Positions 1-8,900 of a stretch of 64,000 nucleotides of DNA are shown in pieces. Source of the DNA: Mesorhizobium sp. L-8-3 (GTDB lineage Bacteria; Pseudomonadota; Alphaproteobacteria; Rhizobiales; Rhizobiaceae). The position numbers were made by a program, and so were the translations under genes. Position 1 is the first letter of the stretch, and each line of letters begins with the position of its first letter. The stretch is taken from assembly GCF_016756615.1 (NCBI RefSeq), contig NZ_AP023262.1, positions 7,689,501 to 7,753,500 of the forward strand, written 5' to 3'. Under the pieces are notes generated by a model that worked only from the letters and a program-made list of their open reading frames with translations, was not told where the DNA came from and made no database searches.

Positions 1-322
1 GAGCAGGCCGCGGCTGCGCGGGGGCTGACGGGCGCGGCGCCGGCCGGGGCTGCGCGCTCTCCATGCCCCCGCCCTTCTTCTCGGCCGTCAGCGCGACAAC
101 GGCGCCGGCGACGCCCGGGATGGCGCGCACCACACGTTCGGCGGCGGCGCGCAGAGGCTCCATCTCCTGGGCGCGGGCTGCCGGGACGGTGATCGAGAAG
201 AACACCTTATGGTCGGCGATGAAAATCTCCGAAACCAGCCCGAGATCGACGATGTTGCCGGTGAAGTCCGGTCCGTTGACCGTCCGGAGGCTGGCGATGA
301 CGGTTTCCTTGGTGACGGACAT
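1..322 (-). CDS. Mrp/ApbC-family iron-sulfur carrier ATPase, N-terminal fragment
   Basis: The first 107 residues are visible and the gene runs off the left edge. The protein opens MSVTKETVIASLRTVNGPDF, the start of a MIP18/DUF59-like domain (about residues 1-85) that precedes the P-loop ATPase of Mrp/NBP35 proteins. It is followed by a Pro/Ala/Gln-rich linker, where the window ends, so the Walker motifs are not seen. Members of the family bind and transfer Fe-S clusters in the cytoplasm. The start ATG at 322 is divergent from the VOC gene at 537, leaving about 210 bp for two promoters. The identification rests on the N-terminal domain only. Confidence 0.8.
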   Translation of the reverse strand, partial: MSVTKETVIASLRTVNGPDFTGNIVDLGLVSEIFIADHKVFFSITVPAARAQEMEPLRAAAERVVRAIPGVAGAVVALTAEKKGGGMESAQPRPAPRPSAPAQPRPA

Positions 323-536
323 GATGCCTTGCCTGATTGCTTTTCGTGACCGTGAGATAGTGCATTCCGATCGCGGAACCAAGCATGACAGGCGACGCTC
401 GGCGTCGCGCCTGCCGGCGCTGGATCGGTTGTCACGAAAAAATCCGAAGCTGTGTCGATTTCCCGCTTCGCCGATCGTCGTCGGTTCGGAGCGGGAGGAC
501 GCCTGCCCGCCCGACAACCCCATCAAGGAGGACAAG

Positions 537-950
537 ATGAAGTTCGTACCTTATCTCAGCTTCGACGGCCGATGCCGGGAAGCCTTCGAATTCTATGCCA
601 AGGTGCTGAAGGGCGAGATCGTGGCCATGATCAGCCATGCCGAGACGCCTGCCGGCGAACATGTCTCGAAGGACTGGCAGGACAAGATCATCAATGCGCA
701 TCTGATCGCGGGCGGCCAGTCGCTGATGGGCGCGGATTCGCCGCCGGAGATGGGTGACGCCACGAAGAAGGGCTTCAGCATCTCGATCGAGATCGACGAC
801 GAGAAGGACGCCGAGCGCATCTTCAACGCATTCGCGGACGGCGGAACGGTTACGATGCCGTTCGAGCCGACCTTCTGGGCGAAGAAGTTCGGCATGGTGA
901 CGGACAGATACGGCACGCCCTGGATGATCAATCACGGCATGATCGGCTGA
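537..950 (+). CDS. VOC-superfamily (PhnB/glyoxalase-like) protein
   Basis: A 137-residue protein of the PhnB-like branch of the vicinal-oxygen-chelate fold. It begins MKFVPYLSFDGRCREAFEFY and ends with the RYGTPWMIN signature typical of this branch. The reading frame is open much further upstream, but the ATG at 537 has a strong AAGGAGG ribosome site six bases ahead and gives the usual family length, so the longer start is rejected. Members are small cytoplasmic proteins, mostly of unknown substrate. It stands alone, divergent from the Mrp-type gene. Confidence 0.88.
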   Translation: MKFVPYLSFDGRCREAFEFYAKVLKGEIVAMISHAETPAGEHVSKDWQDKIINAHLIAGGQSLMGADSPPEMGDATKKGFSISIEIDDEKDAERIFNAFADGGTVTMPFEPTFWAKKFGMVTDRYGTPWMINHGMIG

Positions 951-1285
951 TCCCCTCGCAAGCGGGCCGCGCCAGCGTGTCGCATGAAAGTGGAGGCAGC
1001 GAGGCGCGGCCCGTCTATCGCCGGATTTGGGCATGGCAGCGTGAAGAAACTGCATGGAAACGCCGATTGCTGTCCTTGACGCCCTTCGAGTTGTGCAGTT
1101 TCATCAATCTGCAACCGAGGAAGGGCAGGTCGTGAAAGCGTTCCACAACCGTGACCGGTTCACGTCGGCGACGAACCTGTCGGCTGCGTTGGCCTGCCGC
1201 GGCGTTCGATGAGTGCTGCACCCCACACCGCAATCAAATTGCGCCAATCAAATCTGCGCATTGAGAGCATGCGAAAGGACCGATC
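951..1285. other. intergenic gap without a recognisable gene
   Basis: This 335 bp gap lies between the VOC gene and the orphan gene at 1286. Short antisense frames exist but have no ribosome site or recognisable composition. No convincing terminator or promoter was found. The last 20 bases carry the AAAGGA ribosome site of the next gene. Confidence 0.5.
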
Positions 1286-1777
1286 ATGCTTGGCATCTTC
1301 GACGTGGATCCGCCGATTTCCGGAACACCCACCCCGGGTCTGAAAAATGCATCTGACAACCTGCTAACAGCGGCCACGGATGCAGTTCGCAGAAGGAATC
1401 TAAAAGAATCCGGCTTTCAAAGCAGATCTAAGTTTATCACGAGCGTTATCCCGACAATGACGCAAGATGACGTCAACAATGCGCGGGAACGTATTTTGGG
1501 AACAATTTCGCTGGAGCTTTTCGAGCAGAAAATCAAAGATTACCTCGCTCGACAGTATGGCCGGCTCAAGGGGCCCGTGCAGAATGCTTTTGGCGAGATC
1601 CCCCGATTCGCCAAACGAGCGTCAAGTGCAGGCTACCCTCTGGAAGATGAAGAGGTTCAGAAGGAGTTTGCCGGCTTTGTCATGTCGTATGTCACCGATG
1701 GGATGCAGGGCGAGGACACGACCGGCACACAAATCGGCAACTTTCGCGGGAAATGGCCTGGCGGGGGGTTCGGCTGA
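1286..1777 (+). CDS. hypothetical protein, 163 residues
   Basis: I do not recognise this protein. It is soluble with no signal peptide or membrane segment, mostly helical and charged in the middle (about residues 60-120), with a Gly-rich tail ending GGGFG. Support for a real gene comes from a good ribosome site (AAAGGA seven bases before the ATG) and balanced composition. Its base composition is clearly more AT-rich than the neighbouring housekeeping genes, which suggests transfer. It is convergent with the adhesin operon and 125 bp from its end. Confidence 0.55.
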   Translation: MLGIFDVDPPISGTPTPGLKNASDNLLTAATDAVRRRNLKESGFQSRSKFITSVIPTMTQDDVNNARERILGTISLELFEQKIKDYLARQYGRLKGPVQNAFGEIPRFAKRASSAGYPLEDEEVQKEFAGFVMSYVTDGMQGEDTTGTQIGNFRGKWPGGGFG

Positions 1778-1902
1778 CAGGGAAACGCCGTGCGGCGAAA
1801 GCGAAAGATCTGCAAAGGCGGGCTGCTCCTATGCGCTATGCGCCGTCCCTCCAGCAATGACCGCATGATGCGGCGGCGCGAAAGGATTGACGAGCGAACC
1901 AA

Positions 1903-3513
1903 TCAGCTTGCGATAGGCGGAACGGCGAGCTTGGCTTCAAGCAACTGACGCATCGTCGCGTCGACATGCTCGGCGATGCATTTCGAGATCTCACCGGCTT
2001 CGCGTACCGGCTCGCCGCCTCGCTCGAATCTCACCTTTCCCGATCTTACATGGTCCTGCAGGGCTCGTTCCAAATCGGCACGATCATGGCTTCCGTCAAG
2101 CTCGGGCAGGAGCAGCGTGGCCACCAGACCCAGCGGGACGGGCTCATGCCATCGATTGAAGATCGCAGGGATGGCGCAATCGCGAGAGATTTCAGCCGCG
2201 CGACGGATCGCAGGCTCGATCGCGATGCGGCCCTCGGCTCGCTCGCCGATGCGCACCGGCGCGATACGGAACCGCGCCAAGCCCTTGATGACGAGGTGGT
2301 CCAAAAGCTCGTCTATCACGGGCATCAGCTCCTGCTCGGAGGCAGCGCCGAGCAGGGCTCCCGTGCGCTCCACCAGGTCATTGTAGGAGACCGTTTCCGG
2401 CCAGCTATCGGAGAGCACCTTGACAGCGGCTTTCACTGCCGGTTTTTCGGTTGCAAGGCTGGACGTATTCGTCCCGAACACTTGGCGGGAACTGTCCAGC
2501 CTTATCCGGCCGTCCTGACAAGACAGCCGGGCTGCGAAATGCAGTTTTCGCATTCGCTCACCATCGATCCGATAGCGGATATCGCCCGCTTGCCGATCGT
2601 GGACGAGCAAGGTCTGCCTGAACGTCCGATTGGCGACAAAATCGAGATATTGTTCTAGAAGGACCTGGCTGTGGCCGCATTCCTTCAGCAACGGCTCTGC
2701 GACATCCTGGCCATAGTTGCTGGCGAACATCGTCGAAGGTTGAGCCTCTGCCAGATAGGCCAGCCCGTGTGCGCCTGCATCTCTTATGAAGTCCTGAAAG
2801 TAGCAGGGGGCGTTGAACGGTTCGAGATATTCGTGGGCAAGATAGTTATCCTGCTGCGTGCGCAACTCGGGCAGCGTGTGCTCAAGGGTCTTGGCCAGTA
2901 TGCTGCCCCTGGGGGCCAACCGCTCGAGAAAGTCGAGCATCCCCTTCGCGTAGCCGAGCCGCTCGGCCGGGGTGGCACGCGCCGCACCTCGCAGCATCAT
3001 GGCGTCGCGCACGATCTCCCTGGCCTTCCAGCCGGGATAGACATTGTAGCTGACATAGGCGATGCCGTCGGGCGCGAGGTTCTCCTTGCAGATGCGGAGA
3101 ATGGCCTCCCGCACATGCGCCGGAACCCAGCTGTAGACGCCGTGGCAGATGACGAAATCGAAGCTGCCAAGGCCCTTCGAATCCAGTGCGGCCACATCGG
3201 CCTCGATCAGCCGGATGTTGGAAAGGCCGAGAGCATCTACCCGCTCCTTTCCCAGTGCGATCTGAACGCCGGAGAGATCGATGCCGACGAGTTGTGCCGC
3301 AGGGTTTCTTGCCGCGAACGGTATCAGGTTGCCCGCCGACGAGCAGCCGAGTTCCAGAACTCGCGCGGTGGCGACATCGGGCGCATCCAACCCGAACAGA
3401 TGCGCCACCGCAGCCAGGCTTTCGGGAGCCGATTGCGGGAAGGGGTGCGACGTGTACGGCAGCTCGTCATACACCGACTTGACCAAGCTGACCGTTTCGC
3501 TCACCGGCTTCAT
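1903..3513 (-). CDS. SAM-dependent methyltransferase with methyltransferase regulatory domain (PKMT-like)
   Basis: A 536-residue protein. Residues about 45-180 form a class I SAM methyltransferase domain with motif I LELGCSSAGN (53-62), an acidic residue at the end of the next strand (GIDL, 77-80) and the SYNVYPGWK element (155-163). Residues about 215-300 match the methyltransferase regulatory domain, with the characteristic YLAHEYLEPFNAPCYFQDF stretch. The C-terminal third looks winged-helix-like. The same arrangement, at similar length, is found in rickettsial lysine methyltransferases PKMT1/PKMT2 that modify the surface protein OmpB. It is the last gene of the adhesin operon, its ATG directly abutting the stop codon of the IalB gene, so a role in methylating a co-expressed surface protein is plausible. 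The family assignment is seen; the substrate is inferred. Confidence 0.85.
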   Translation of the reverse strand: MKPVSETVSLVKSVYDELPYTSHPFPQSAPESLAAVAHLFGLDAPDVATARVLELGCSSAGNLIPFAARNPAAQLVGIDLSGVQIALGKERVDALGLSNIRLIEADVAALDSKGLGSFDFVICHGVYSWVPAHVREAILRICKENLAPDGIAYVSYNVYPGWKAREIVRDAMMLRGAARATPAERLGYAKGMLDFLERLAPRGSILAKTLEHTLPELRTQQDNYLAHEYLEPFNAPCYFQDFIRDAGAHGLAYLAEAQPSTMFASNYGQDVAEPLLKECGHSQVLLEQYLDFVANRTFRQTLLVHDRQAGDIRYRIDGERMRKLHFAARLSCQDGRIRLDSSRQVFGTNTSSLATEKPAVKAAVKVLSDSWPETVSYNDLVERTGALLGAASEQELMPVIDELLDHLVIKGLARFRIAPVRIGERAEGRIAIEPAIRRAAEISRDCAIPAIFNRWHEPVPLGLVATLLLPELDGSHDRADLERALQDHVRSGKVRFERGGEPVREAGEISKCIAEHVDATMRQLLEAKLAVPPIAS

Positions 3514-4176
3514 CTATCGCAGACCCAAGGCGGCAATCCGGTCGAGCGCTGCCGAGAAGCCATGCAGCGATATCGGGAAATTCAGTTTCTGGCCCGAATC
3601 GGCGACAACCCCGAGGTTCAGACGGGAGCCAGCCCGCAGCTTCGCAACAGTCGCGGAATCCATGGGATACGAGGCGATACATCCATTCGGCAAACATGTG
3701 CGGATCCGCACCGGCGGCAACGGCGGCCGATCGTCGATATTCGGCGTCACCCCGGTGTCGAGGACGATACCGAAGGGGAGGAGCAGCGTTGCGTTGGCTG
3801 TGCCGTCGCGACGCGCCTGCACCTCGATGGCAAGAAGCCTCTGTCCGTTCTGCTGTGTCTGATCCTGGGAAATGGCGCAGGCAGGCACCTTGTCGCGCAT
3901 GACGCAGGAAACCCGCCAGTCCTGATACGTCTCCTGCAAGGCTGACAGGCCGTCGGGCGACTGGGCCATGGCTGTCGTCGCAGACATGAACATGGCGATC
4001 AAACAGGGAAGGGCACGCCCGGGACGCGATGCTCCCGAAGCGTGCTCGAGCGACGACGCGGCGAGAGCAAAGGGCCCCGTCCGGTTCGGTCGCCCTGCTG
4101 ACGTGGATGTCGAGAAAGGCAAGCGTGCCTCTTTCCGTTTCGAGGGTCGCCAGGTATCAGCGATGAGCTGACGCAC
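3514..4176 (-). CDS. invasion-associated locus B (IalB) family protein, second copy
   Basis: The mature part (from about residue 72, just after AMFMSATTAMAQ) has the IalB pattern: the W of YQDWRVSC, then CAISQ, then RTCLPNGCIASYPM, giving two conserved cysteine pairs typical of exported proteins. IalB is named from Bartonella, where it affects erythrocyte invasion; in other Hyphomicrobiales the role is unclear. The start is uncertain. The frame opens at a GTG at 4176, giving an unusually long basic N-region before the hydrophobic signal segment, and a TTG nearer the signal is possible. It follows the DUF4189 gene by 18 bp and abuts the methyltransferase gene. It is a paralogue of the gene at 5381-5956. 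Confidence 0.8.
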   Translation of the reverse strand: MRQLIADTWRPSKRKEARLPFSTSTSAGRPNRTGPFALAASSLEHASGASRPGRALPCLIAMFMSATTAMAQSPDGLSALQETYQDWRVSCVMRDKVPACAISQDQTQQNGQRLLAIEVQARRDGTANATLLLPFGIVLDTGVTPNIDDRPPLPPVRIRTCLPNGCIASYPMDSATVAKLRAGSRLNLGVVADSGQKLNFPISLHGFSAALDRIAALGLR

Positions 4177-4194
4177 TTTTCCCGCGCCGAGGCG

Positions 4195-4674
4195 TCAAGT
4201 GCATACCCATTCACGGACCTTGCACTCCATGCCCGATGTCTCACAGGCTTGAACGGCAAGGTCCTCGGCTTCTCGCCGCGTTGGCGCCGACTTCACGCCC
4301 CACGGGCTCATGCGATCGAGCTTTTCCTTGCCGATCGCGAGAGCGCCGCAATGATTGTATGGAAAACCGGTATCGTCGTCATCGTCCCAATGCCGGTGAT
4401 TCCGGAAGACCTCGACGACTTTGCAAGCCTCGCCGCCCGCGTTCTCGCAATGCTTGAACGCTATGTCCATGGCTTCCTGCCGCTTGTCGGCGCCCCAGAA
4501 GAAACCGTGCTTTTCGTCGATGTCGGAATAGGCGATCGCCGCCCAGATGCCGCGCTCCTCCTGAGGAGGGGGAACGGGTGCTTCCGATATCCCGACCGCG
4601 AGATCAGCGGACGCGACCTGCCCCGTATATGCGAGCAGAAACCCCAGGGTTGCAAAGGTAGACCTGAATTTCAT
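4195..4674 (-). CDS. secreted DUF4189 domain protein
   Basis: A 159-residue exported protein. Residues 1-23 are a clear signal peptide (MKFRSTFATLGF and on, cleaving near VASA). The mature part matches DUF4189: WAAIAYS, a central NHCGALAIGK block, and spaced cysteines ending ECKVREWVC, probably disulfide-bonded in the periplasm. A GTG five codons upstream is open, but AGGAGG lies between it and the ATG at 4674, which decides the start. Its function is unknown. It sits between the membrane-anchored gene (gap 11 bp) and the second IalB gene inside the adhesin operon, so it may help surface assembly; that is inference. Confidence 0.82.
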   Translation of the reverse strand: MKFRSTFATLGFLLAYTGQVASADLAVGISEAPVPPPQEERGIWAAIAYSDIDEKHGFFWGADKRQEAMDIAFKHCENAGGEACKVVEVFRNHRHWDDDDDTGFPYNHCGALAIGKEKLDRMSPWGVKSAPTRREAEDLAVQACETSGMECKVREWVCT

Positions 4675-4685
4675 CTTGTCCCTCC

Positions 4686-5366
4686 TCACTTACCCGCCGC
4701 CACGGCCACGGAAATCACGACGCAGTTGTTTCCGGTAGGCAGGAGCATTGCGTTGCCCCCGCCGTTGGCAAGTTCATAGACGCTGATTTGTCCAAGGTTG
4801 TTTGCAAGCTTGGTTCCCTGCGGCAGCATGGCCGGAATTTCTGCGCATGAAGCTGCAAACGGTGCGACCCGGACCATGGTGCCTTCGCAAACCGATGCGC
4901 CAGGCGCGGCGAACACGACGCCCGCCGCCGGACCGCTGTACCCCGGCGTGGCATAGTTCATGCCCACGAGGGCCTGTACCGCATGCTTGTCCGGCGTCTC
5001 GGGATTCCAGTTCGACTGGATGCTGTATTGGGAACCCGTGGTCAGCAATTCCCCAAGGACAGGATAGACGGAGGAACAGGATTGCAAGCCGGCCTGTTTG
5101 GCGTGCTGCAGGAAGGGCGTATCGGCAAGACCTTGACCGGCTTCATTCGTCTCCGCAACCGCCGGCTGCGAAACGAAGTTTCCGATCGCGTCGTAGCGCA
5201 TCGCCGCGTAACCGGCAGCGCCCACAACCGCGATGCCCAGCAACGAGAAGGCCGCCGTCTTCAGCCAGTTTCGCCGCAGCTCCTTCCGGTCGTCGACCTC
5301 GCTGTGGACGGCATCACCGCTCTGGTTGCGGGACATTATCCTGTCGTGGATCGATTGCTGGTTCAT
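4686..5366 (-). CDS. membrane-anchored protein of unknown function in adhesin operon
   Basis: A 226-residue protein with a charged cytoplasmic N-terminus (about residues 1-34), one transmembrane helix (about 38-57, TAAFSLLGIAVVGAAGYAAM) and an exported C-terminal part of about 165 residues. That part has a few cysteines (QSCSSV, SVCEG, ASCAE, NNCVV) and no domain I can name. The start MNQQS at 5366 is preferred over an upstream TTG because GAGG sits about ten bases before it. It follows the first IalB gene by 14 bp and precedes the DUF4189 gene by 11 bp. The topology suits an inner-membrane protein facing the periplasm. Confidence 0.75.
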   Translation of the reverse strand: MNQQSIHDRIMSRNQSGDAVHSEVDDRKELRRNWLKTAAFSLLGIAVVGAAGYAAMRYDAIGNFVSQPAVAETNEAGQGLADTPFLQHAKQAGLQSCSSVYPVLGELLTTGSQYSIQSNWNPETPDKHAVQALVGMNYATPGYSGPAAGVVFAAPGASVCEGTMVRVAPFAASCAEIPAMLPQGTKLANNLGQISVYELANGGGNAMLLPTGNNCVVISVAVAAGK

Positions 5367-5380
5367 GGGGAGTGCCCTCG

Positions 5381-5956
5381 TCAATTGATCGCCTCAACGG
5401 CGGTAGAAAGGCCCTTGAGGGTCGCGGTCACGCTGATGGTTCGTCCATCAGTGGTCGGGTAGGAGATCGTCGGTGCCGCGCTTCTCGAAATCTGCTCGCG
5501 CATGATGGGGCCGATCGGCAGCATGCCGATGCAAACCGCTTCGTTGCATCCGTCAAGCTGGACCTTGACCGGCTCCTTGCGCCCCTCGAACGCCAGCGAG
5601 ACAAGGCCGTCGCTCCTGGCGACGGGCGCCGTGCGCAGGATCATATAGGGGTTGCCTTCCTGCGTGGCCGCGAGCGACCAGCTGAAGGCGATCTCTCCCG
5701 CCTGGTTCTCGATGATCTGGGTGACGTTGCAGACCCTTTGACGTTTCTCCAGGTTTTCGTCGCAGATCAGCGTCCAGTTCTCGAAAGGCCGGATGATCCT
5801 CTGGTAACCGCCCGGCTTCACATCCGGAGGTGCTGCGACCTCGGACGGCTTTATTCGCCAGCCAGAAGGATTTGCCTCCTGTCCGGTCGCGTGGGGGCCA
5901 GACAGGAACAGGCAAGCCATGAAGGTTGCGGCGCCGGAGATCGCCCGTGTGAGCAT
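5381..5956 (-). CDS. invasion-associated locus B (IalB) family protein, first copy
   Basis: A 191-residue exported protein. The signal peptide is MLTRAISGAATFMACLFLSG and on, cleaving near ATGQ. The mature part has the IalB hallmarks FENWTLICDE, RQRVCNVTQ and DGCNEAVCIGMLPI. The start ATG at 5956 lies five bases after the adhesin stop codon, so translation is probably coupled; a longer open frame upstream only overlaps the adhesin. It is a diverged paralogue of the gene at 3514. Two IalB proteins in one adhesin operon suggest a periplasmic or outer-membrane role in adhesin export or stability, which is inference. Confidence 0.85.
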   Translation of the reverse strand: MLTRAISGAATFMACLFLSGPHATGQEANPSGWRIKPSEVAAPPDVKPGGYQRIIRPFENWTLICDENLEKRQRVCNVTQIIENQAGEIAFSWSLAATQEGNPYMILRTAPVARSDGLVSLAFEGRKEPVKVQLDGCNEAVCIGMLPIGPIMREQISRSAAPTISYPTTDGRTISVTATLKGLSTAVEAIN

Positions 5957-5961
5957 TGCGG

Positions 5962-8900
5962 TCAGTTCAGAGTGAAGCTGACACCGGCGCCGGCGCCCCA
6001 GTGTCCACCGGCGGTCGTACCCAACAGATTGGCTCGGACCCGACCGTTTTCGCTGGTGTAGCCGGCGCCGAAGGCGACCGCTCCCTCGCCTCGCCACAAG
6101 CCGCCGCCCATTGCGACGCTCACCTTGCCGGGCCGATCGTCGAAGCGGAGCGATGCCGCAGCGAGTCCTATGGCGGCGGCCTGCCGCGCCTCGTCCTGGA
6201 CCTCGTCGAACTGCTGGTTCAACTGGTTGAACTTCTGATCGGTATAGTCGTTGGCTTCGTTCAACGTCGTCTCTGCGATCCTGTCCGCGTAGTCGTTGGC
6301 AGTATCGATGGCATAGCTGACACGGTTGTCGGTGTAGGACTTGGACTGGGTGATCCCCTCGTTCAATTGGGAGACATTGACGACATCGGTAGGCGCCACC
6401 CCCTTGCCGACATTCGAGATGACCACCGGCGCATTCACATCGCCGCCCTGCAGCGTGATGCTGTTCTTCTTGGTGCCGTCGGGATTGACGTCATAGAAGA
6501 CCGCGCTGTTGTTGATGTTCCCGATGCCGCCCTGCAGGTCCTCGATCGCCGAGTTGGTGGCATGAAGCTGCGACCCGTTCACGGCGTCGGTGCTGTCTGC
6601 CGAAATGCGACCGGCCGCGACATTCGTGACCGTGCGCTCCGCGCCTTGATGACCGACGCTTACCGTTCCAACCGGAGCAGCGCCGGCAAAGTCATAGTGC
6701 TTGCCCCTGATGGTGGCGCCGGATGTGCCGACGGCCGCCTCCGTCGCGGAACCCGAGCCGAGCGCAACGTCATTGGCGTTGTTCGCCTGCGCTCCTTCGC
6801 CGAGCGCGACAGCGCCCTGCCCGGTCGCCGCGGCGCCGTGGCCCGCAGCCAGGCTGTCGGTTCCGCTCGCCACGCTTTCCGGTCCGATGGCGACGCTGTC
6901 GGTACCGGTGGCCGCGGAATCGGCGAGCGTCGAGTTGGCGCGGAAATATTTGATGCCCCCGCCATTGTTGATGTTGCTGATCGCATTGTCCACGGCGGTG
7001 AAGCCGTCATGGATCGTCGTGTAGCTGCCGCCCTGGATGTTGTAGGTCGGCCCGGTGATCGTGCCGTCGGGATTGACGACCGAGTTCCCGCCGAGATGAT
7101 TGGTGATCTGCGTGCCCAATCCTCTCAACTGGCTGACATTCACCGCATCGGTATCTGCCGAACCGGCTGCGACATTCGTGAGCTTGCGTTCCGAACCGGC
7201 CGAACCAAACGACACTTCGCCGAACGAGGTCTGCGCCGCCGCAAGGCCGAAGGCCGTGTAGCTGGCTTGAGCGCCTACCGTCGTCATGGACGAAGCACCG
7301 ATCGCGACGCTGTTGATGTGGTTGCTTTCGGCGCCTGCGCCCAAAGCGACGGACTGAATCCCGGCGGCTTTCGATTCCGTGCCGATCGCGACGCCGTCGG
7401 CCAGCATCACATGAGCGCCCTGCCCGATCGCCGTGCCGCCCGGAGCGACCTGGTCGACGATCGCGCCATTGCCGATGCCGATGCCGTTGTCTGCGTTGAC
7501 CACCGTCGTCGGACCGACCGCCACCGACTCTGCGCCGACGGCAAGGGAATCCCCGGCAATCGAATTGGCGTGGAAATATTTGGTCGAGGTCACCGCGACC
7601 GACGCGATGGCGCCCTGGAGCTGCCGAATGGTCACCGCATCCTGGGCGTTCGTGCCGTCCGCGACATTGGTGATCTGCCGATAGGAAGTGTCCGTGCCGA
7701 CCGACACGGCCCCGAGCAGCGTCTTGTCGGTCGTGTTGTATTCGATGAAGTTGGATGGACCGGCTGCGATCTGGCCCGCGGCAGGCGCCAGCACCCGATC
7801 GGCGATCGATCCGGAGCCGAGAGCTACCCCGCCGTCGATCGTGGCCTGGCTGCCGCGGCCGAGCGCGAGCGAATTGTCGGCGGCGGCCGTCGCCTGGTAG
7901 CCAACGGCGCTCGAGCCGATCCCTTGCGCGAAGGAATCGGTGACCGGGAGCGTCCTGTCGTTTGTGCGAACGTAGCGGATGCCGTCGCCATTGGCGTCCG
8001 TGTAGGCCGTCGACGTGTCTCCGGCGATATTGTTGATCGTGTTGCCGATATCGCCAATCGTATTGCCGAGATTGGTGATGTCGGTCGTGTTCGCCGTCAC
8101 CTGCTGGTTGGTCGCGAAGAGTTGCGACCCGTTGACGGCATCGGTCGAAGCGGACGAGAGCTGACCCGCCGCGACGTTCTGGATCTGGCGTTCGGCGCCC
8201 GCCGAACCGACCGAGAAGGCGCCGGCCGGAGTGTCTCCGGCAAAGGTGTAATTCGTGCCGCCGATCGTCGCGCCGGCAACCGCAGTCGTCGTGCCCGACG
8301 CCGAATTCAGGCCGATCGCCACGTCACCGGCATTGTTGGCCACGGCGTTCGGGCCGACGGCGACGGAATCCGTGCCGAGCGCCTGGGAATCCGGCAGCGT
8401 GGAGTTGGCGTGGAAATATTTGATGCCGCCGCCATTGTTGATGTTGTTGACGGCGGTTCCGAGGCTGTCGACCGCCTGGTTGGTCGCATAGAGTTGCGAG
8501 CCGTTGATGGCGTCGGTCGAAGTGTCGCTGATCCGTCCCGCGGCGACATTGGTGATGGTGCGTTCCGCACCTGCCGCGCCTACGCTCACGGTCGACGTCG
8601 GCGTCGAGCCGACGAAGTTGTACGTCGTGCCGTTGATCGTTGCGCTCGGCGTGCCGACCGCGACGGCCGTCACCGAGCCCGAGCCCAAAGCGACATCGCC
8701 GGCGTTGTTGGCGACCGCGGTGTCGCCGAACGCGACCGCGCCCGCCGCCAGCGCGCTGCTGGTGTTGCCGATCGCGACGCTGCCCTGGCCGATGACGGTG
8801 TTCTGATAGCCGATGCCGACCGCGCCCTGCGCCGCCGTGCCGGGCGTGCTGATCGCCTGGCCGCCGCCGCCGACCATATTGGTGTTGCCCATCGCGACCG

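Noticed and set aside
63..536. Upstream extension of the VOC gene to an ATG at 63
   Set aside because: It overlaps the Mrp-type gene on the other strand, has no homology to the family, and the ATG at 537 has a strong ribosome site.
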